From positions 60,565,722-60,629,721 of the forward strand of contig CM063112.1 of assembly GCA_031841125.1 (NCBI GenBank): 64,000 nucleotides of DNA, written 5' to 3'. Shown here one piece after another: positions 48,328 to 59,244 of this stretch. Each line of letters starts with the position of its first letter. Within the stretch, counting starts at the first letter, position 1. The notes under the pieces were generated by a model. That model was not told where the DNA came from, searched no databases, and saw only the letters and a list, made by a program, of their open reading frames with translations. The DNA comes from Acanthococcus lagerstroemiae (lineage: Eukaryota; Arthropoda; Insecta; Hemiptera; Eriococcidae). Both the position numbers and the translations under genes were made by a program.

Positions 48328-48412
48328 ACGTACCGAAGATAGATTTTTCCTAGGGAAGGGGGAGGGGAAATAATTGTGAAAGTCCCAACTGACTCAACTC
48401 AGAATTCCCAAG
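48328..48412 (+). repeat. Dispersed repeat starting GGACGTACC
   Basis: It reads 'ggacgtaccgaagatagat', a G-rich stretch, then 'ataattgtgaaagtcccaac' and 'tgactcaactcagaattccc'. The same series is found reversed at 61,735-61,820. Confidence 0.75.
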
Positions 48413-50253
48413 TATTAAAATTTTTTTATATTGGCTAAGAAAAACCTTCTGACTTGCTGGATTTTTTAAACTTTTGATCTATTTACTTTCATTTTCCAAC
48501 TCCGGTCGAGGCTTCCGTGCCCTCTTATTTTCATATTTGACTGAAATGGCAAATTTTCCCTACTGCTGAATGAAAAATTCCGACGGGGATGGGGGTAAGT
48601 TCCTGTTGCTGTCACCCTTTATCCTATTTGCCTTCATGAACATCTTTTAAGAGAGTTTCAAGAAGAATTACAAATTAATCCGTTAAATAATTTAAAATTT
48701 CGCCGCCCTTCCGTGTAGAATTTTTCGCGAAATGTATCGGTGACAGTATTTTACAGCTGCGAAAAGCGGACAAAACAGTTCGTGGTCTCATTTTGCCCAT
48801 TAAAAGTTTGTGGACTTTCAAATTTTCGGGCATTGTTTGTATGTTGACGAGTACTGTCAACCACCCTCTGTATCGAAATTTGGCTTCCCCTTACTTCATT
48901 CATCTATTCGACTTTTTCTCGCCTGTTTATTTTAATGGACTAAAGATGTGGAATTTTGGATTTCAAATCGAAACGAACTGATCGATGCAGCGCTCAAATG
49001 GTGTACCCCAAGAATATTGAAATTCTATAACAAAGTGCATTCGGGTATCCCGGCTTGGTATAACCGTTGGCACGCTCAAGCTGTCAGTCTAGAAATTCAA
49101 TTTCATCATCGGCCTTTTGACCGCCAATCAGCGACCGTACGACTTCGCACCGTCTCTTTAAATTTGACAAGCATGTTGAAAAAGTTTCCGCTCGGTGTAA
49201 AACCTAAATCGACGTTATTTTTGAATCGGCTTTTCGTGTAAAGGCGTAATCGGGCAACGTGTAAGGGGTGAAAGCCCGAGGGAGTCGATCTCGTATCCCT
49301 TGTCAAGTTATTCATTTTTACGCACCGTCATCGGCAAGCTGCAAAATTTTTCCTCGCTCGGCTCTCTCTCGCTCTTAGTTGTACTCCCTCAGCTGCCATT
49401 AAAAATCGACAACAAAAAGGAAAAACTTTTGCGAAGGTTACAAAAGCGACCGCCCGATGTTTCTCTCATAATCTTATTTTAATATCGTTTCTGCTGCTGA
49501 CATTATGACCTTTAGATGGTAGCCAAAAGCCCACTTACGAAGACGATTTTAGTTGGCTGTTAAAATTTTTTTACAGACTCCTTACGACCTCTTTACGGTC
49601 CCGGTTTACGACTGCGGCTATACATTTTCTCGAAAATAGTTTTTAATATTTGTATGGGGTCCGAGAGTCTGTCCGCTAGCTTTTGTAGATAAGAAAGGCG
49701 CACTGCGATTTCACGTTACATCTTATCCTTGTTACGTGCGTGCAGGAGGTCGGAAAGGCGAGGAAACGATAAAGGCAGCACGGGGCACGTGGATGCCTCC
49801 CGGTCGAGAGCCATCGATAAGATCTCAAATCATTGATACGCAACGGCCACTCCACCGTGAAATATAAAAAGCTCTTGAAAGTTCTTCAACCGTACTTCTC
49901 TTTTGCGGTTTTCTATCGAACCTTATATTTAAATGTATATTTTTGCAATTGTTCAGCTATCGAGCGAATTTAGGCGGTTTCGATGCCACCGAAGTCGAGA
50001 TGCCATATCCGAAGGTCGAGTCGGCTGCAGATGTACTTTGGCGTAGCTTCATGATTTATAATTAATCCTAAGGTATTGGGGTTAGCGTTTCGACTCATTT
50101 TCGATATTGATTCGTAATACCGCTCAGGTTGTAATTTCTAACTTGGATACGCTGTCATACGTACAGATTTTTCTGATTTCCAATCTTTGTTACGTATGTA
50201 TTGTGTACTACTCGTATTTTGATTTTCTAATGTTCTCCGTAAGCTCTTACCGA

Positions 50254-50477
50254 AGAGAGGTCTGGTTGGCCGAGTGTATAGCGCGTTGGTCTCAGAATCC
50301 AAAGGTCCCGGGTTCGAGTCCACGTAGCAACTCGCCAGAATTTTCGACCTAGGCCAGTTTTTCTGCCAGAAGGGTAGAGGGCTAAGACAGCCCTAACAGC
50401 CTCCTCGATGTCTCTGAAGTAATGCTAGAAAGGGCGGATTCCAGGACTCGGGTGGAGAGCAAATTAGAAAAAGGAGA
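50254..50477 (+). mobile_element. tRNA-derived SINE, with TSD
   Basis: A 224-bp SINE. Its head has an A-box (TGGCCGAGTG) and a B-box (GGTTCGAGTCC), the internal Pol III promoter. A CAG anticodon in a 7-base loop (CTCAGAA) is readable, which with the A-box context suggests a leucine tRNA origin. The body carries 'agggctaagacagccctaac' and 'agcctcctcgatgtctctg', and the tail 'caaattagaaaaaggag'. It is flanked by AAGCTCTTACCGA (50,241-50,253) and AAGCGCTTACCGA (50,478-50,490), 12 of 13 matching. The second copy is at 20,668-20,889 (minus). Confidence 0.9.
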
Positions 50478-51119
50478 AGCGCTTACCGATGGTGCCGAAG
50501 AATCAGAATTGATTCAATTGTATCAAAATCGAATTCAGTGACTCCAAAATCTAAAAACTTCAAATGCTGAAAGTAGGTTTCTTCAAAATTTTGCAACACC
50601 TCCAAAAAAATTCTAGCTTTTTCCTGCCCTCCCTTAGTTCCTCTGCTAATGAGACTGTCTTTCTGACTAGGAGTTCGAAAGTTATTCCTCCCCACGAAAA
50701 AAGGGAAAATTGGTTTTATTTTACCTGGCGTATTAAAATTTAAACAGTGGCGGCAAGTGTGGTGGTGCTCACAGGCGGCAGCACTACATGAGAGTGCTTC
50801 AGCACTTCGTGAAATAATTATCGTTTTATCGTAATTATCTTAAAACACATGTTGTGTTTGCCATTTTGAATCAAAAAATATAATTTGTTTTTGCTGTTTG
50901 AACTCCCATCCCTTTTAGCTGATTTAAATATTTTTTATACTATTGTGCTGAGAAAAAACTTCGATCACTGCATGGGAAAATTCCAAGTTTCGCGCCTCAA
51001 TTTAAACGCACCCCCCCTCATTCGCTCTTAGATGTCTCGACTTTCAAACTACTTGTATGTATAATGCGACAATTATATTGATTTCCACCTCAACTCAAAG
51101 TTTTCTGACTTCAATTTGG

Positions 51120-52080
51120 AGCATTCTACATCGTAACTTGTTTTCCTGATTTCTAATTGGATTCTTCTAATCGCTGGCTTTGGGTTTTCCGAACTCAGTG
51201 TGGGCTTTTCCCTCTCCTAACTTGTTTTTCCCGCCCCCAACTTGTGGTTTGTCCATCCGAACTTGGTTTTCACATACTTCGGCTTGTGTTTACCCCCTCA
51301 ACTTGAGTTTTTCCGGCCTTAAGTTCATTTTCTCGAACCCCAACTGATTATCCAATCTCAGACTGAAGGTTTCCTATTCCAGTCTGGGGCTTCCGACTCT
51401 TAGTTTATAATTTTCCGATCTCAACTTTTCCTGGCTGTTTTGGGTTTCCAATTTTAATCTTCGTTTTTCCAACCACAACTGATTTTCTGACCTCAACCTG
51501 GACGTTTTCTATCCCAAACTGGGGTTTCCGACCCCCAAATTGTGGTTTTCCAATCTCAAGTTTTCCCTGCCTTGACTTGTATTACTCGCCTCATCTTAGG
51601 TTCTTTAACTTTCACTTGGTCCTTCGAGCCCTAATTTTGGTTTTCCTATCCCAAACCGAGTTTTTCAACCTGCATGCTTTCCCAATCCCAATTGATTTTC
51701 CTAGCGCATCCTGGGTTCCCTTTTCCCGAACTGTGGGTTTCCAATCTCAACTTGATTTTCAGCCACCTTCCTTGATTCTTTCGACCCCACGTTGTATTTT
51801 ACAAAATCAATCTAGATTTTCTGTATCTCAGTTTCAACCTTCTTCACCCAAGTTGTGGTCGTCCGATCTTCACTTGGTTTTTACCTACCCAGGATTGTGT
51901 TGTCCATCCTAATTTGCGCATTTCCTTCTTAGCTTCGTGTTTTCTTATGCCGGCCGAGTTTTCTTTCCCCCTGCTTGTGGTTTTCTGATCTCAACTTGGT
52001 TTTCACCCACTGCGGTTTTTTTTCCGTCTTGTCTTTTTCAACCAACTTGGTTCTTGGACCTTAACTATTTTTTGAATTGA
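51120..52080. repeat. Pyrimidine-rich degenerate minisatellite
   Basis: About 960 bp of irregular units of roughly 25-35 bp on the theme 'ccaacttg.ggttttccgatc'. Examples are 'cccaacttgtggtttgtcc', 'gaacttggttttcacatac', 'tcaacttgagtttttccgg' and 'caactgattttctgacctc'. Many G bases are lacking on this strand, so it is strongly pyrimidine-biased. The frames in it (for example 111 codons at 51577-51912) are simply translated repeat. Confidence 0.85.
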
Positions 52081-52084
52081 TAAA

Positions 52085-53080
52085 TGTCAAATCCCTCAGG
52101 TACCTGAAGTTCCGTAATTGGGTTAAAATTACATTAAAAGCAAAATGAGCGATCTCCAAAACCGGACAACCACTATCTTCCCTCTTCCTGTGTTCAATGC
52201 AGTGATCTTAATGTGATCCAAAATATATTCACGTCGATCAAGTGTTCTCCATATCCTAATCGTAAATACTTATATATTACATTTCCAGACTTTCGAAATT
52301 TCAATCCCTCCCTTTCTGGGTGCCTTATTATTTGAAACTGGATGCGCAAATGTTATCAAAACTTGATTCAGTGATCTTCAAAATATACCTAATATGTCGG
52401 TGTTCAATTCTTCAACTCATCAAATTTCAACTTGACCTCGTAAGAGACTCATTTCGCAAAATCTAGTCAAAATGATATCAAAACAGTGTTCTATGGCCTT
52501 CAAACCCTGTTAGTCGTTTAGTCGGTATCCATATTGAATAATTTTACAATTTTTCCAGTTTCATCCCCTCCCTTCCAATCGGTAAGCTGTTGCAGTTCTA
52601 AAACTAAAAGCTAGAGTGAAAATGAGATTTGAAAATTAGTAATGCGATCCGGTTTTGTACTTGGTAATCTTTACGCATGTCGTTCTTTCATCTTTTCAAA
52701 TGTTACTCCCTCACCCCTCCACAAGAAATAGATCAAAATGACATTAGAATTTAATCGAAATCTGAATTCGATGTTCATATTGCATTCTTCAACTTTGAAA
52801 ATTCCAATTTTATCTTAGATGTCAGAAATTTACTATTAATGTTAAAAAAATATCAATAACTAACTCAGTGTTATGAAATTGATATTTATACTTCATTTTC
52901 AAACTTTCTAGATGTGTTTCCCTTCCCGATAAATGTTCTAATTTTGAAAATAGGTTTAAAACGATACCTGAAATAATCATTTCAGGTATTTTCGGAACCT
53001 TATATTCGATATTCGCATTGCCTTTTGCAACTTCTATAGTTTTCTTTCGCCCCCTTCTCCCAACTGCAGCTTGCAAATTA
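52085..53080. repeat. Degenerate tandem repeat block
   Basis: The recurring themes 'aaaatgatatcaaaac', 'gatcttcaaaat', 'ggtgttca/gatgttcatattgcat' and 'ctcccttcc' resemble the 33.2-34.4 kb array but are more diverged. Confidence 0.6.
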
Positions 53081-53179
53081 TTGTCGAAGCTTACTAATTA
53101 ATGCCAAAAGAAAGTAAAAAATACTTCAACGATCTTCAAAATTCAAATTTTTCTATCAGAGACCAACATTTCAATTTTC

Positions 53180-55045
53180 AGTGTTTGACGATGACCATGA
53201 TGATGATATCTTTTTATTTCCGAGACGTGTTTACACTTTGTATCCTTCATAGTCTTCTCTTCATAACTCATTCTTTGCCTTCCTTTCTGGTTCTCTTCCT
53301 CAACTATTCCCTCTTGAAATAATAACAATATACCTGGATGTCTTGTATTATTACCTATCATTCTTATTCCTTTTTGCAATTATATTCTAAATTTCTCTTT
53401 CCCTTCCTATTCGCCTCAATACTTCCTTATTCCTGATCTTTTCTATCTCTTTGATTTTCAACATAATGCGAATCACATTTCAAAAGCTTCTGTCCTTTAT
53501 CTTTATTGTCCAGATCTCACATCTATACCATATTGTACTTCAAATGTACGTCTGAAGAAATCTCAGTCATACTTTTAAATCTACTACATATATTTGCCCT
53601 AAATATGTCTCCTTTTTGGAAAAAAAAAGACTCTTAGCTTGTTCCATTCTACTCTTTATTTTTGTTTTACTTCTTTCATCTGGGGTTATCAAACGACCTA
53701 CTTGTAAGTATTTAAACTCCTTTACCTTCTTTATTTTTTCACCTCCTATTTCCATATTTATCGGATGTTGTTCCCATCTACTAACTATCATCACCTTTTT
53801 TATTCTTGTTCATCTTCATTTTATATTTTAATTTAAATGTTTCATCCAACTTTTTCAACCCTTTCTTAGTTATGTTTTACTTCTTTCCATTATTGTAATG
53901 TCAACTGCAAACCTTATCATTCTGTCTCTCTTTGTATTTTCACATCTGATTTCTTTTCATTCAATTCTTCAATTATTTTCTCAATAAATGAATCGGTGAG
54001 AACCAAAAGGGGGAAAGTCCAAAATTATCGTTTTTGAATTTTTGACGGAAGTCGGGGTATTGAAGTATCGCGGATCGATTGGTGTGGTTGAAATTTTGCA
54101 AAACCGCCGGGAAAGTGCTTTTTAGCAACGTTGCACTATCGCGTTGGAAACCAGAAGGGGTCAAGTCCAATGCAATTCCGCTAACGTTCATCTGTGCCTG
54201 TATTCTTTACTGATATGAGCTAGTAAATATACCGAATGGTGAAATGCGTGGTCTTAAAAATTCGCTATTTTGAAAAGCGATTTCCTAAAAATTTTATAAC
54301 TCTCAATGACTTTGGTAAATTCAAGGGGTTTCAACACTAAAGTGATGCACTTAAGTATAGGAATAAGTTCCATTCGATTCCCGTTGAAAAGAGAAAAAAA
54401 ATTCATATTGGGAACCAAAAGGGGCTAAGTCCACATTCTTTCAGGAGACATATCTCCAGTGTGCCTGATTTTTTTCTTTTCGTAACTGCCTTAAAATTCG
54501 TGTCTTGTGGTCTTCTTTCAATGCCCTAAAACACGTTTCCCACAATTTTTGGGTTTTCGAATAAATCAGTTTTTTGTGTCCCCTGAAAAATGCAAAAAAT
54601 TGACTTTCTTCCTTTTGGTTCTCATCCATTCAAATCGGTTAAACAGTGCCAGTGACAAACAGCAGCCGTGTCTCACGCCTTTTTGAAATTTTGCTTCCTC
54701 CATTTCATCTTCTATGTGCTCTTGAGCTCTCTGATCCTTATTTGTACAAGTTCCATATTACTCTTCTTTCTTTATACTTAACTCCTATCTTCTTCAATAT
54801 TTGAAACATTTTTGACCTTTCAAAATGATGAAGAGTTTTTTCTAAATCTGCAAACGCTGCTACGTACGTATCCAATCTTTTCTCTAATAAAAGTCTCAAA
54901 CATGAATTGCTTCTCTAAATCCTCTACCTGTTCTGAATCCAAACTGATCTTTTATCCTTGCAAGAATCTCTGATGCATGCGAACATAAAATATAGTTCGA
55001 TAATCTTCACATTTACTTGCTCCTGTTTTTCTAGGGATCACAAGT
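53180..55045 (-). pseudogene. Non-LTR reverse transcriptase relic, interrupted
   Basis: Decayed RT on the minus strand, readable by motifs from 55,045 down. In order: VIPRKTGASKCEDYRTI, ILARIKDQFGFRTGRG, AAFADLEKTLHHFERSKMF (motif A region), FQKGVRHGCCLSLALFNRF (motif B). After an insertion come RMIRFAVDITIMERSK (a damaged ADD box, AVD here), EIGGEKIKKVKEFKYL, EKIRNKEVLRRIGRE, and RHPGILLLFQEGIVEEENQ to MKDTKCKHVSEIKR. Many stops and frame slips occur, so it is long dead. It differs in sequence from the relics at 39.6 and 57.8 kb, so it is a third LINE family. A 0.6-kb insert at 53,990-54,630 splits it between motifs B and C. Confidence 0.85.
53997..54620. mobile_element. Insert with inverted ends GAGAACCAAAAGG
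   Basis: A segment starting 'gagaaccaaaagggggaaag' and ending 'cttccttttggttctc', inverted copies of each other. Inside, the end motif recurs in direct orientation at about 54,148 ('gaaaccagaaggggtcaagtcc') and 54,413 ('gggaaccaaaaggggctaag'). The host RT frame resumes on either side, and ACCGATT is found near both borders, a possible duplication. It is a noncoding DNA element with an internal repeat of its own end; class unknown. Confidence 0.65.
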
Positions 55046-55258
55046 AACCTGATTTTTTGGTTTTCAACATATCTCATCCATCTTTGTACTTTTATCTTTT
55101 TCTCAGTAATTTCCTTTTTCGTCCGTTAAAGTATTTGTTCTCATTCATACAAATTCAAAGATCTACTACTTAGACTGGGTTTCTGAAGTTTGCAGTGACC
55201 CAAGTTCACAAGACACAGTTCTCAAGACGTGCAATTTCAGATGCTTTAAAGGCTTAGC

Positions 55259-55439
55259 CAGGGTCGTGCCGACGGGAGGCGGGGGTTCAAACCCCTCCCA
55301 TTGACAAAAAAAAAACACGAAAAAACAATGGGTTGAAACGGAGAGGAGGGCAGATCTATGACTGAGCTCCCTTCCTCGCCAAGATAAAATGTATCCTAAT
55401 TGAAACCCCCTCTCTACTTAAATTCTTCGTACGGCCCTG
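55259..55439. mobile_element. hAT-like MITE
   Basis: A 181-bp element. Its inverted ends are CAGGGTCGTGCCGA and CAGGGCCGTACGAA (reverse complement of the right end). It is flanked by GGCTTAGC (55,251-55,258) and GGCTTAAC (55,440-55,447). It is related in ends and size to the MITE at 33,788. No coding capacity. Confidence 0.75.
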
Positions 55440-56262
55440 GGCTTAACTATAACACTCTATAATGACTGAGGAATTACACTTCAGTGGATACCTTCGAGAA
55501 ACGAAAAATGTCGCTTATTCAGAAGTGCGTGCTGTTGAGACACTGCTGCAGTGTCACTTTCCTATAGTGGACACTCTTGGAGAGCGAAAAAAGCCATCGA
55601 CTGTGAACCCCATAACCCTCGTTTCCGTGATTGTATAAATCAATAGTACCTACCTGTGCTTTTTTACATTTGACACAAACAGAAAAGACTCATCCAAAAA
55701 TTCAAATTGCCTTTTCCTGTGCCTTGATTCGCGACGCAAAGCGAATTTGATATCATTTCGCTGAAAGCGAAAATCATTTTGCACCTGAAATTAAACTTCT
55801 GAAAATACCGCGCTGCAAGTATTCCTCGGAGTCTCCTTTCCCGCTTCTCGCTCTTAATATAAACGTTTCGAAGATTAAAGGCAAACAGCGGGGCTGTTTA
55901 AATTCGAAAAGAGACTCGAAACCGCGACTCCCTAATAATTTCATAAAAACGGAGAATCTGTTATTCTCGATACGTAAGGTATATATTATAGTCTTTTCCC
56001 TCTTTATTTCAAATGCATAATGTAATCTGCTTTACATAGAAATAACTTATCAAATGTATCCACGCGAACCTACTCTCATTCAGAAAATTTTTTTCCTTTA
56101 CAAAAACAGCGCGGAATAATTTTTTCTTTCTCGAAAATTTCTTCGTAACCGTCGATAACAATAGAAATGTACTCGCGGTGACTACGAAAACGAGAGCGTT
56201 TAAACGAAAAATTCTAGAGATTTTTTTCGTATTCGCTTTTCCTCTTCTCGTTTTATTTTCCT

Positions 56263-56293
<31 letters not shown>

Positions 56294-56455
56294 AATCTGA
56301 AATCACAACGCAATTTAGATTTAAAGAGCCGAAAAAAATATTATATTTTACGAAAGCGAGAAACGTTACGAATCCTTTGCTTTTAATTTGATTTGAAAAC
56401 GGGATGAACAAAATAAAAGAGAAAGACGTAATACGAGTGGAAATTTCTATTACAG

Positions 56456-56590
56456 GGTGGGCAATCGCGGCTGATGAACGAGAGTGGATATATCGCATGT
56501 CTATTTTCTATATTAAAAAAGAAGATTCGGGCGACTACACGTGCACGACGCCAAAAGGCATGAAGAATACCATTTCTATTAGGATAGATG
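56456..56590 (+). CDS. hig: Hikaru genki, second half of Ig domain
   Basis: A 135-bp phase 1-1 exon between acceptor tctattacag and donor gtaagtac. It encodes (T)GWAIAADEREWIYRMSIF, then YIKKEDSGDYTCTTPKG and a strand ending SIRID. DSGDYTC is the classic second half of an Ig fold with its second Cys, and the W-I-YR-x-S-I stretch before it is the preceding strand. Joined to 31347-31523 it makes a complete Ig domain. The sushi domains expected downstream in hig were not found between 56,591 and 64,000, so the next intron is also long (over 7 kb) or diverged. Confidence 0.87.
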
Positions 56591-57268
56591 GTAAGTACAT
56601 CACCGTTGTTGGTTCCTTGTGCAGGAAAAATATATTGCTTTTTTTATGTTATGTTCCAGCTATTTTTAAATGAACTAATACGAACAAACGTGTGCGTGAA
56701 ATTTTCAAATTGCACGCTCTCATATGAGAGCAAACAAAAAGAGGAAGAAAAAACAGGAGATGGAAAAGAGAATTTCGGGATGTTCGATCTGTTTTATAAT
56801 ACAGGGTAAAATACCCAAAAAGGGGGTAAAAAAAGTATTAAAAATATTCAACCGAAATTTTTTCAGTTGTGCGTTGATGTAAGTCTGCGCTGTATTGACC
56901 CCTTCGAGGCAGATCATATTGTGGCGTCCTAGAAAAGAGAAAAGTGACCTGCATGTAGATTGATGACATGGTTCTATGTATGACGATGTTCTGCGGAGAA
57001 GGGGTTGATATTATGGCCAACTGACCATGATGAGGGCTCGAACTTCTACGCATTATGAACGTATTAGGTGGGTAATGAGTTTTCTTTTTCAAATTTGCGT
57101 GAACTTGTGGACTATACTAGTACCTATAGTAGACAGTAAATACATGTAAGTAGATATTGTAATCTTAATTAGAGCTGTAATAAAATAACCATAACTGAAA
57201 TATACAGGCAGCTGGTATCATTATAACGTAATTTTCCGGCTGTAACCTTCTGTAATTGCAACCGAACT
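56591..57268. other. No gene recognised (hig intron)
   Basis: AT-rich sequence after the donor at 56,591. The frames here have no motifs. Confidence 0.45.
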
Positions 57269-57372
57269 ATTGGGGCGCGTCACCCTGATGGCCCCCTAGT
57301 GTATTTCATCCCGTTTGGGTAGCTCCTGCGTTTGTCCACCAGATGTCAGCCACTTTGCTGACGCGTCCCAAT
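57269..57372. repeat. Small element with 14-bp inverted ends
   Basis: ATTGGGGCGCGTCA at the left and TGACGCGTCCCAAT at the right (13 of 14 complementary) bound 104 bp that include 'ccaccagatgtcagccactt'. It may be a tiny MITE; no duplication is evident. Confidence 0.6.
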
Positions 57373-57444
57373 AACGGATATTAACAAAGTCGACGTGAAA
57401 ATGTAAATGACTCTCAATAAAACTCTCGTTTGGTAATGGTTTCG

Positions 57445-57512
57445 CTCTAAGGTTGGATAGCATTATATCCGCTTTGCATCCTTGCGACGCGGTTTGATTC
57501 CCTGCGTAGGAA
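57445..57512 (+). pseudogene. tRNA-Ala-like segment
   Basis: The segment 'ggttggatagcattatatcc', 'gctttgcatccttgcgacg', 'cggtttgattccctgcg' resembles tRNA-Ala(TGC). It has a TTTGCAT anticodon loop and a B-box-like GGTTTGATTCC at 57,491-57,501. The acceptor stem and D-arm are degraded. It is more likely a tRNA pseudogene or SINE head than a working gene. Confidence 0.45.
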
Positions 57513-57523
57513 AACTAGAGCCC

Positions 57524-58886
57524 TGTTCAAGATTACTAGAACTAGAACAGGTTGGTCCACTAAGCAAGGCTCAAATACTTCAATGATGTCACTGCGATGA
57601 AACTCATACAGGCCGTTTACGGGAATACAGCTTTTTTTTATCTTTACTCATAATTGATGTCCTTAACATATTTTCTATTATTTTTACCATATAATAATAA
57701 TAACAGCATTTATTTGGTTGCCTTTTTCATATTGTTACAGCTCGTGACACTCTGCGTCACCAGCAGTGGAGGACTCCCCCTCCAACCTTATACTTTTCTT
57801 CCCAATCAGCCCACTTTTGGGCATATGCCTCCCCTTTTTTCCTCCAGTCTTTTTTGTCGTGGGTATACCTTCTCCAGGTGGGGCCTAGCTCTCTTCTTAG
57901 CTCATCTCGCCAGCGGGTATAGGGTCTGCCCCTCTCCCTTTCTTGATCGTATGGGGTCCACCCTTCCACCCTTCTTTCCCACCTATTTTCTTTTTGCCTG
58001 ATGATGTGTCCCGCGTAGTTCCACTTCAGGCCCTTTACCACCGCTCCTAGATCTTTTAACTTTGTTTTCTCTTTTATGGCCTCAATTTTGATTTTGTCTC
58101 TTTTCCTCACACCTAACATACTCTTTTCCATGGCTCTTTGGTTTGTCCTTAGCCGACTAACGTTTGCCTTGGTCAGTGCCCATGTTTGGGCCCCATAAGC
58201 CATGGCTGGTTGTATGCAGCTTCTCCACACTTCAGCTTTAGTACCTATAAGGAGTTTGCTTTTGAAGATATTTTTTAACTTTCAGTGGCAATGCCATCCT
58301 CCTCTTATCCTGTTTGATAGTTCCTTCTCTCTTGCACACTCAAATGAAATGATTTGTCCGAGGTATTTTTCTTCCTTTTCCCATTCGATGCTTCTGCCAT
58401 CTATACCGTCACTGTCACCTCCTCTGCGTTTGATAGGAGTTCTGTTTTGTTTGTATTCACCTTTAGCCCGGATTTTTTACATGCTTCTATGAATTTTTCT
58501 GCTCTTCCTTCTAGTTCTTCTAGCTCGCTTGCCACTAGAACTATGTCGTCTGCAAAACGGAAATTACTGAGGTACTCGCCATCTAGTTTCATTCCTCTTC
58601 CTTCCCAGTCGAACAACCTCATCGCCTCTTCCATGGCGCAGTTGAACAGGTTGGGTGACAATGGGTCCCCCTGTCTCACTCCCCTCCCAATTTTGAAGTT
58701 TTCTCCTTACCATATACACAGCATTAAATTGGCTGTCGTTTAAAAAAAAGAACTCTCTACAGCAAAAATTCAATTTTCCCATTACTTTGTTATGAAGTGA
58801 ATTTCGGCACGGGTGAGACGAGAAGAATTGTTGCGGATTTCATACCCGAGTGGACCAACCTGTTATAGTTCTAGTAATCTTGAACC
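57524..58886. repeat. Inverted repeats around the RTE relic
   Basis: The arm at 57,524-57,561 ('gttcaagattactagaacta', then 'gaacaggttggtccac') is the reverse complement of 58,850-58,886 with one mismatch. The 1.3-kb interior is the LINE relic at 57,757-58,745. Either a foldback element was hit by the LINE or the LINE moved between two inverted copies of one repeat. Confidence 0.8.
57757..58745 (-). pseudogene. RTE-like reverse transcriptase relic
   Basis: The 3' half of a LINE RT on the minus strand. The first frame (to about 58,401) has ENFKIGRGVRQGDPLSPNLF (motif B, QGDPLSP as in RTE elements), GEYLSNFRFADDIVLVASE (catalytic FADD) and SGLKVNTNKTELL. After a frame slip, the second frame (58,230-57,757) has MWRSCIQPAMAYGAQTWALT, RAMEKSMLGVRKRDKIK, GHIIRQKENRWERRVEGW, GRPYTRWRDELRRELG and a C-terminal KWADWEEKYKVG before the stop. 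The region between is readable but out of frame. It lacks the RT N-terminus and the endonuclease. The frames are relatively intact, so it is younger than the relic at 53-55 kb. Confidence 0.88.
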
Positions 58887-58901
58887 CTGTTACAACAACG
58901 G

Positions 58902-59072
58902 TAGAGCTCTATAACTTCGTGTGAGTACGATCGTCCGCCATTTTGACTCCAACTGCGCCCATGGATGCCGAATCCGACTATGCGGAGCGTACCGCGTAGT
59001 CAATTCGGCATCCACGTGTAAAGTTGACGTCAAAATGGTCGACGATTGTACTCACACAAAGTTATAGAGCTC
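58902..59072. mobile_element. Foldback element with 9-bp TSD
   Basis: Arms of about 80 bp: left from GAGCTCTATAACTTCGTGTG, right ending CACACAAAGTTATAGAGCTC. Both include GCCATTTTGACT/GTCAAAATGG and a GGATGCCGAATCC type centre. It is flanked by CAACAACGG on both sides (58,893-58,901 and 59,073-59,081). A 9-bp duplication with long inverted ends would fit a Mutator-like MITE. Confidence 0.75.
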
Positions 59073-59090
59073 CAACAACGGGCATTCTAA

Positions 59091-59179
59091 GCCGCCATTT
59101 TGATCCTACTTTTTCCAGTAACAAGCGAACACGTCGCGTTACGCATCGCAAGCTGAAATGAAAGGATAAAAATGGCGGC
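59091..59179. repeat. Inverted repeat, 17-bp arms
   Basis: GCCGCCATTTTGATCCT and AGGATAAAAATGGCGGC (16 of 17 complementary) with a 55-base loop. Confidence 0.75.
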
Positions 59180-59244
59180 GGAGCGTATACGCTTGCTCAC
59201 TGTGCCGTCTAGGGAAGCTAAAACAGGTTTTGTTAAAGCGCTAT

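Larger units (their letters stand above)
31524..56455 (+). other. hig: hig intron, 24.9 kb
   Basis: Intron splitting the Ig domain between its two cysteines. It starts gtattt and ends attacag. Joining 31523 to 56456 gives the unbroken frame HRLTGWAIAADE. It is filled with mobile and tandem repeats, described separately. Stretches with nothing I recognise are 31,524-32,150, 36,000-38,900 (CpG-richer at 36.7-37.8 kb), 41,380-45,980, 46,230-48,320, 48,420-50,250 and 55,450-56,450. A T-run of about 26 is at 56,268-56,293, some 160 bases before the acceptor. Confidence 0.85.

Noticed and set aside
50254..50335. Genuine tRNA gene
   Set aside because: The A- and B-boxes are good, but the acceptor stem does not close and the SINE body follows without a terminator; a second copy has the same body.
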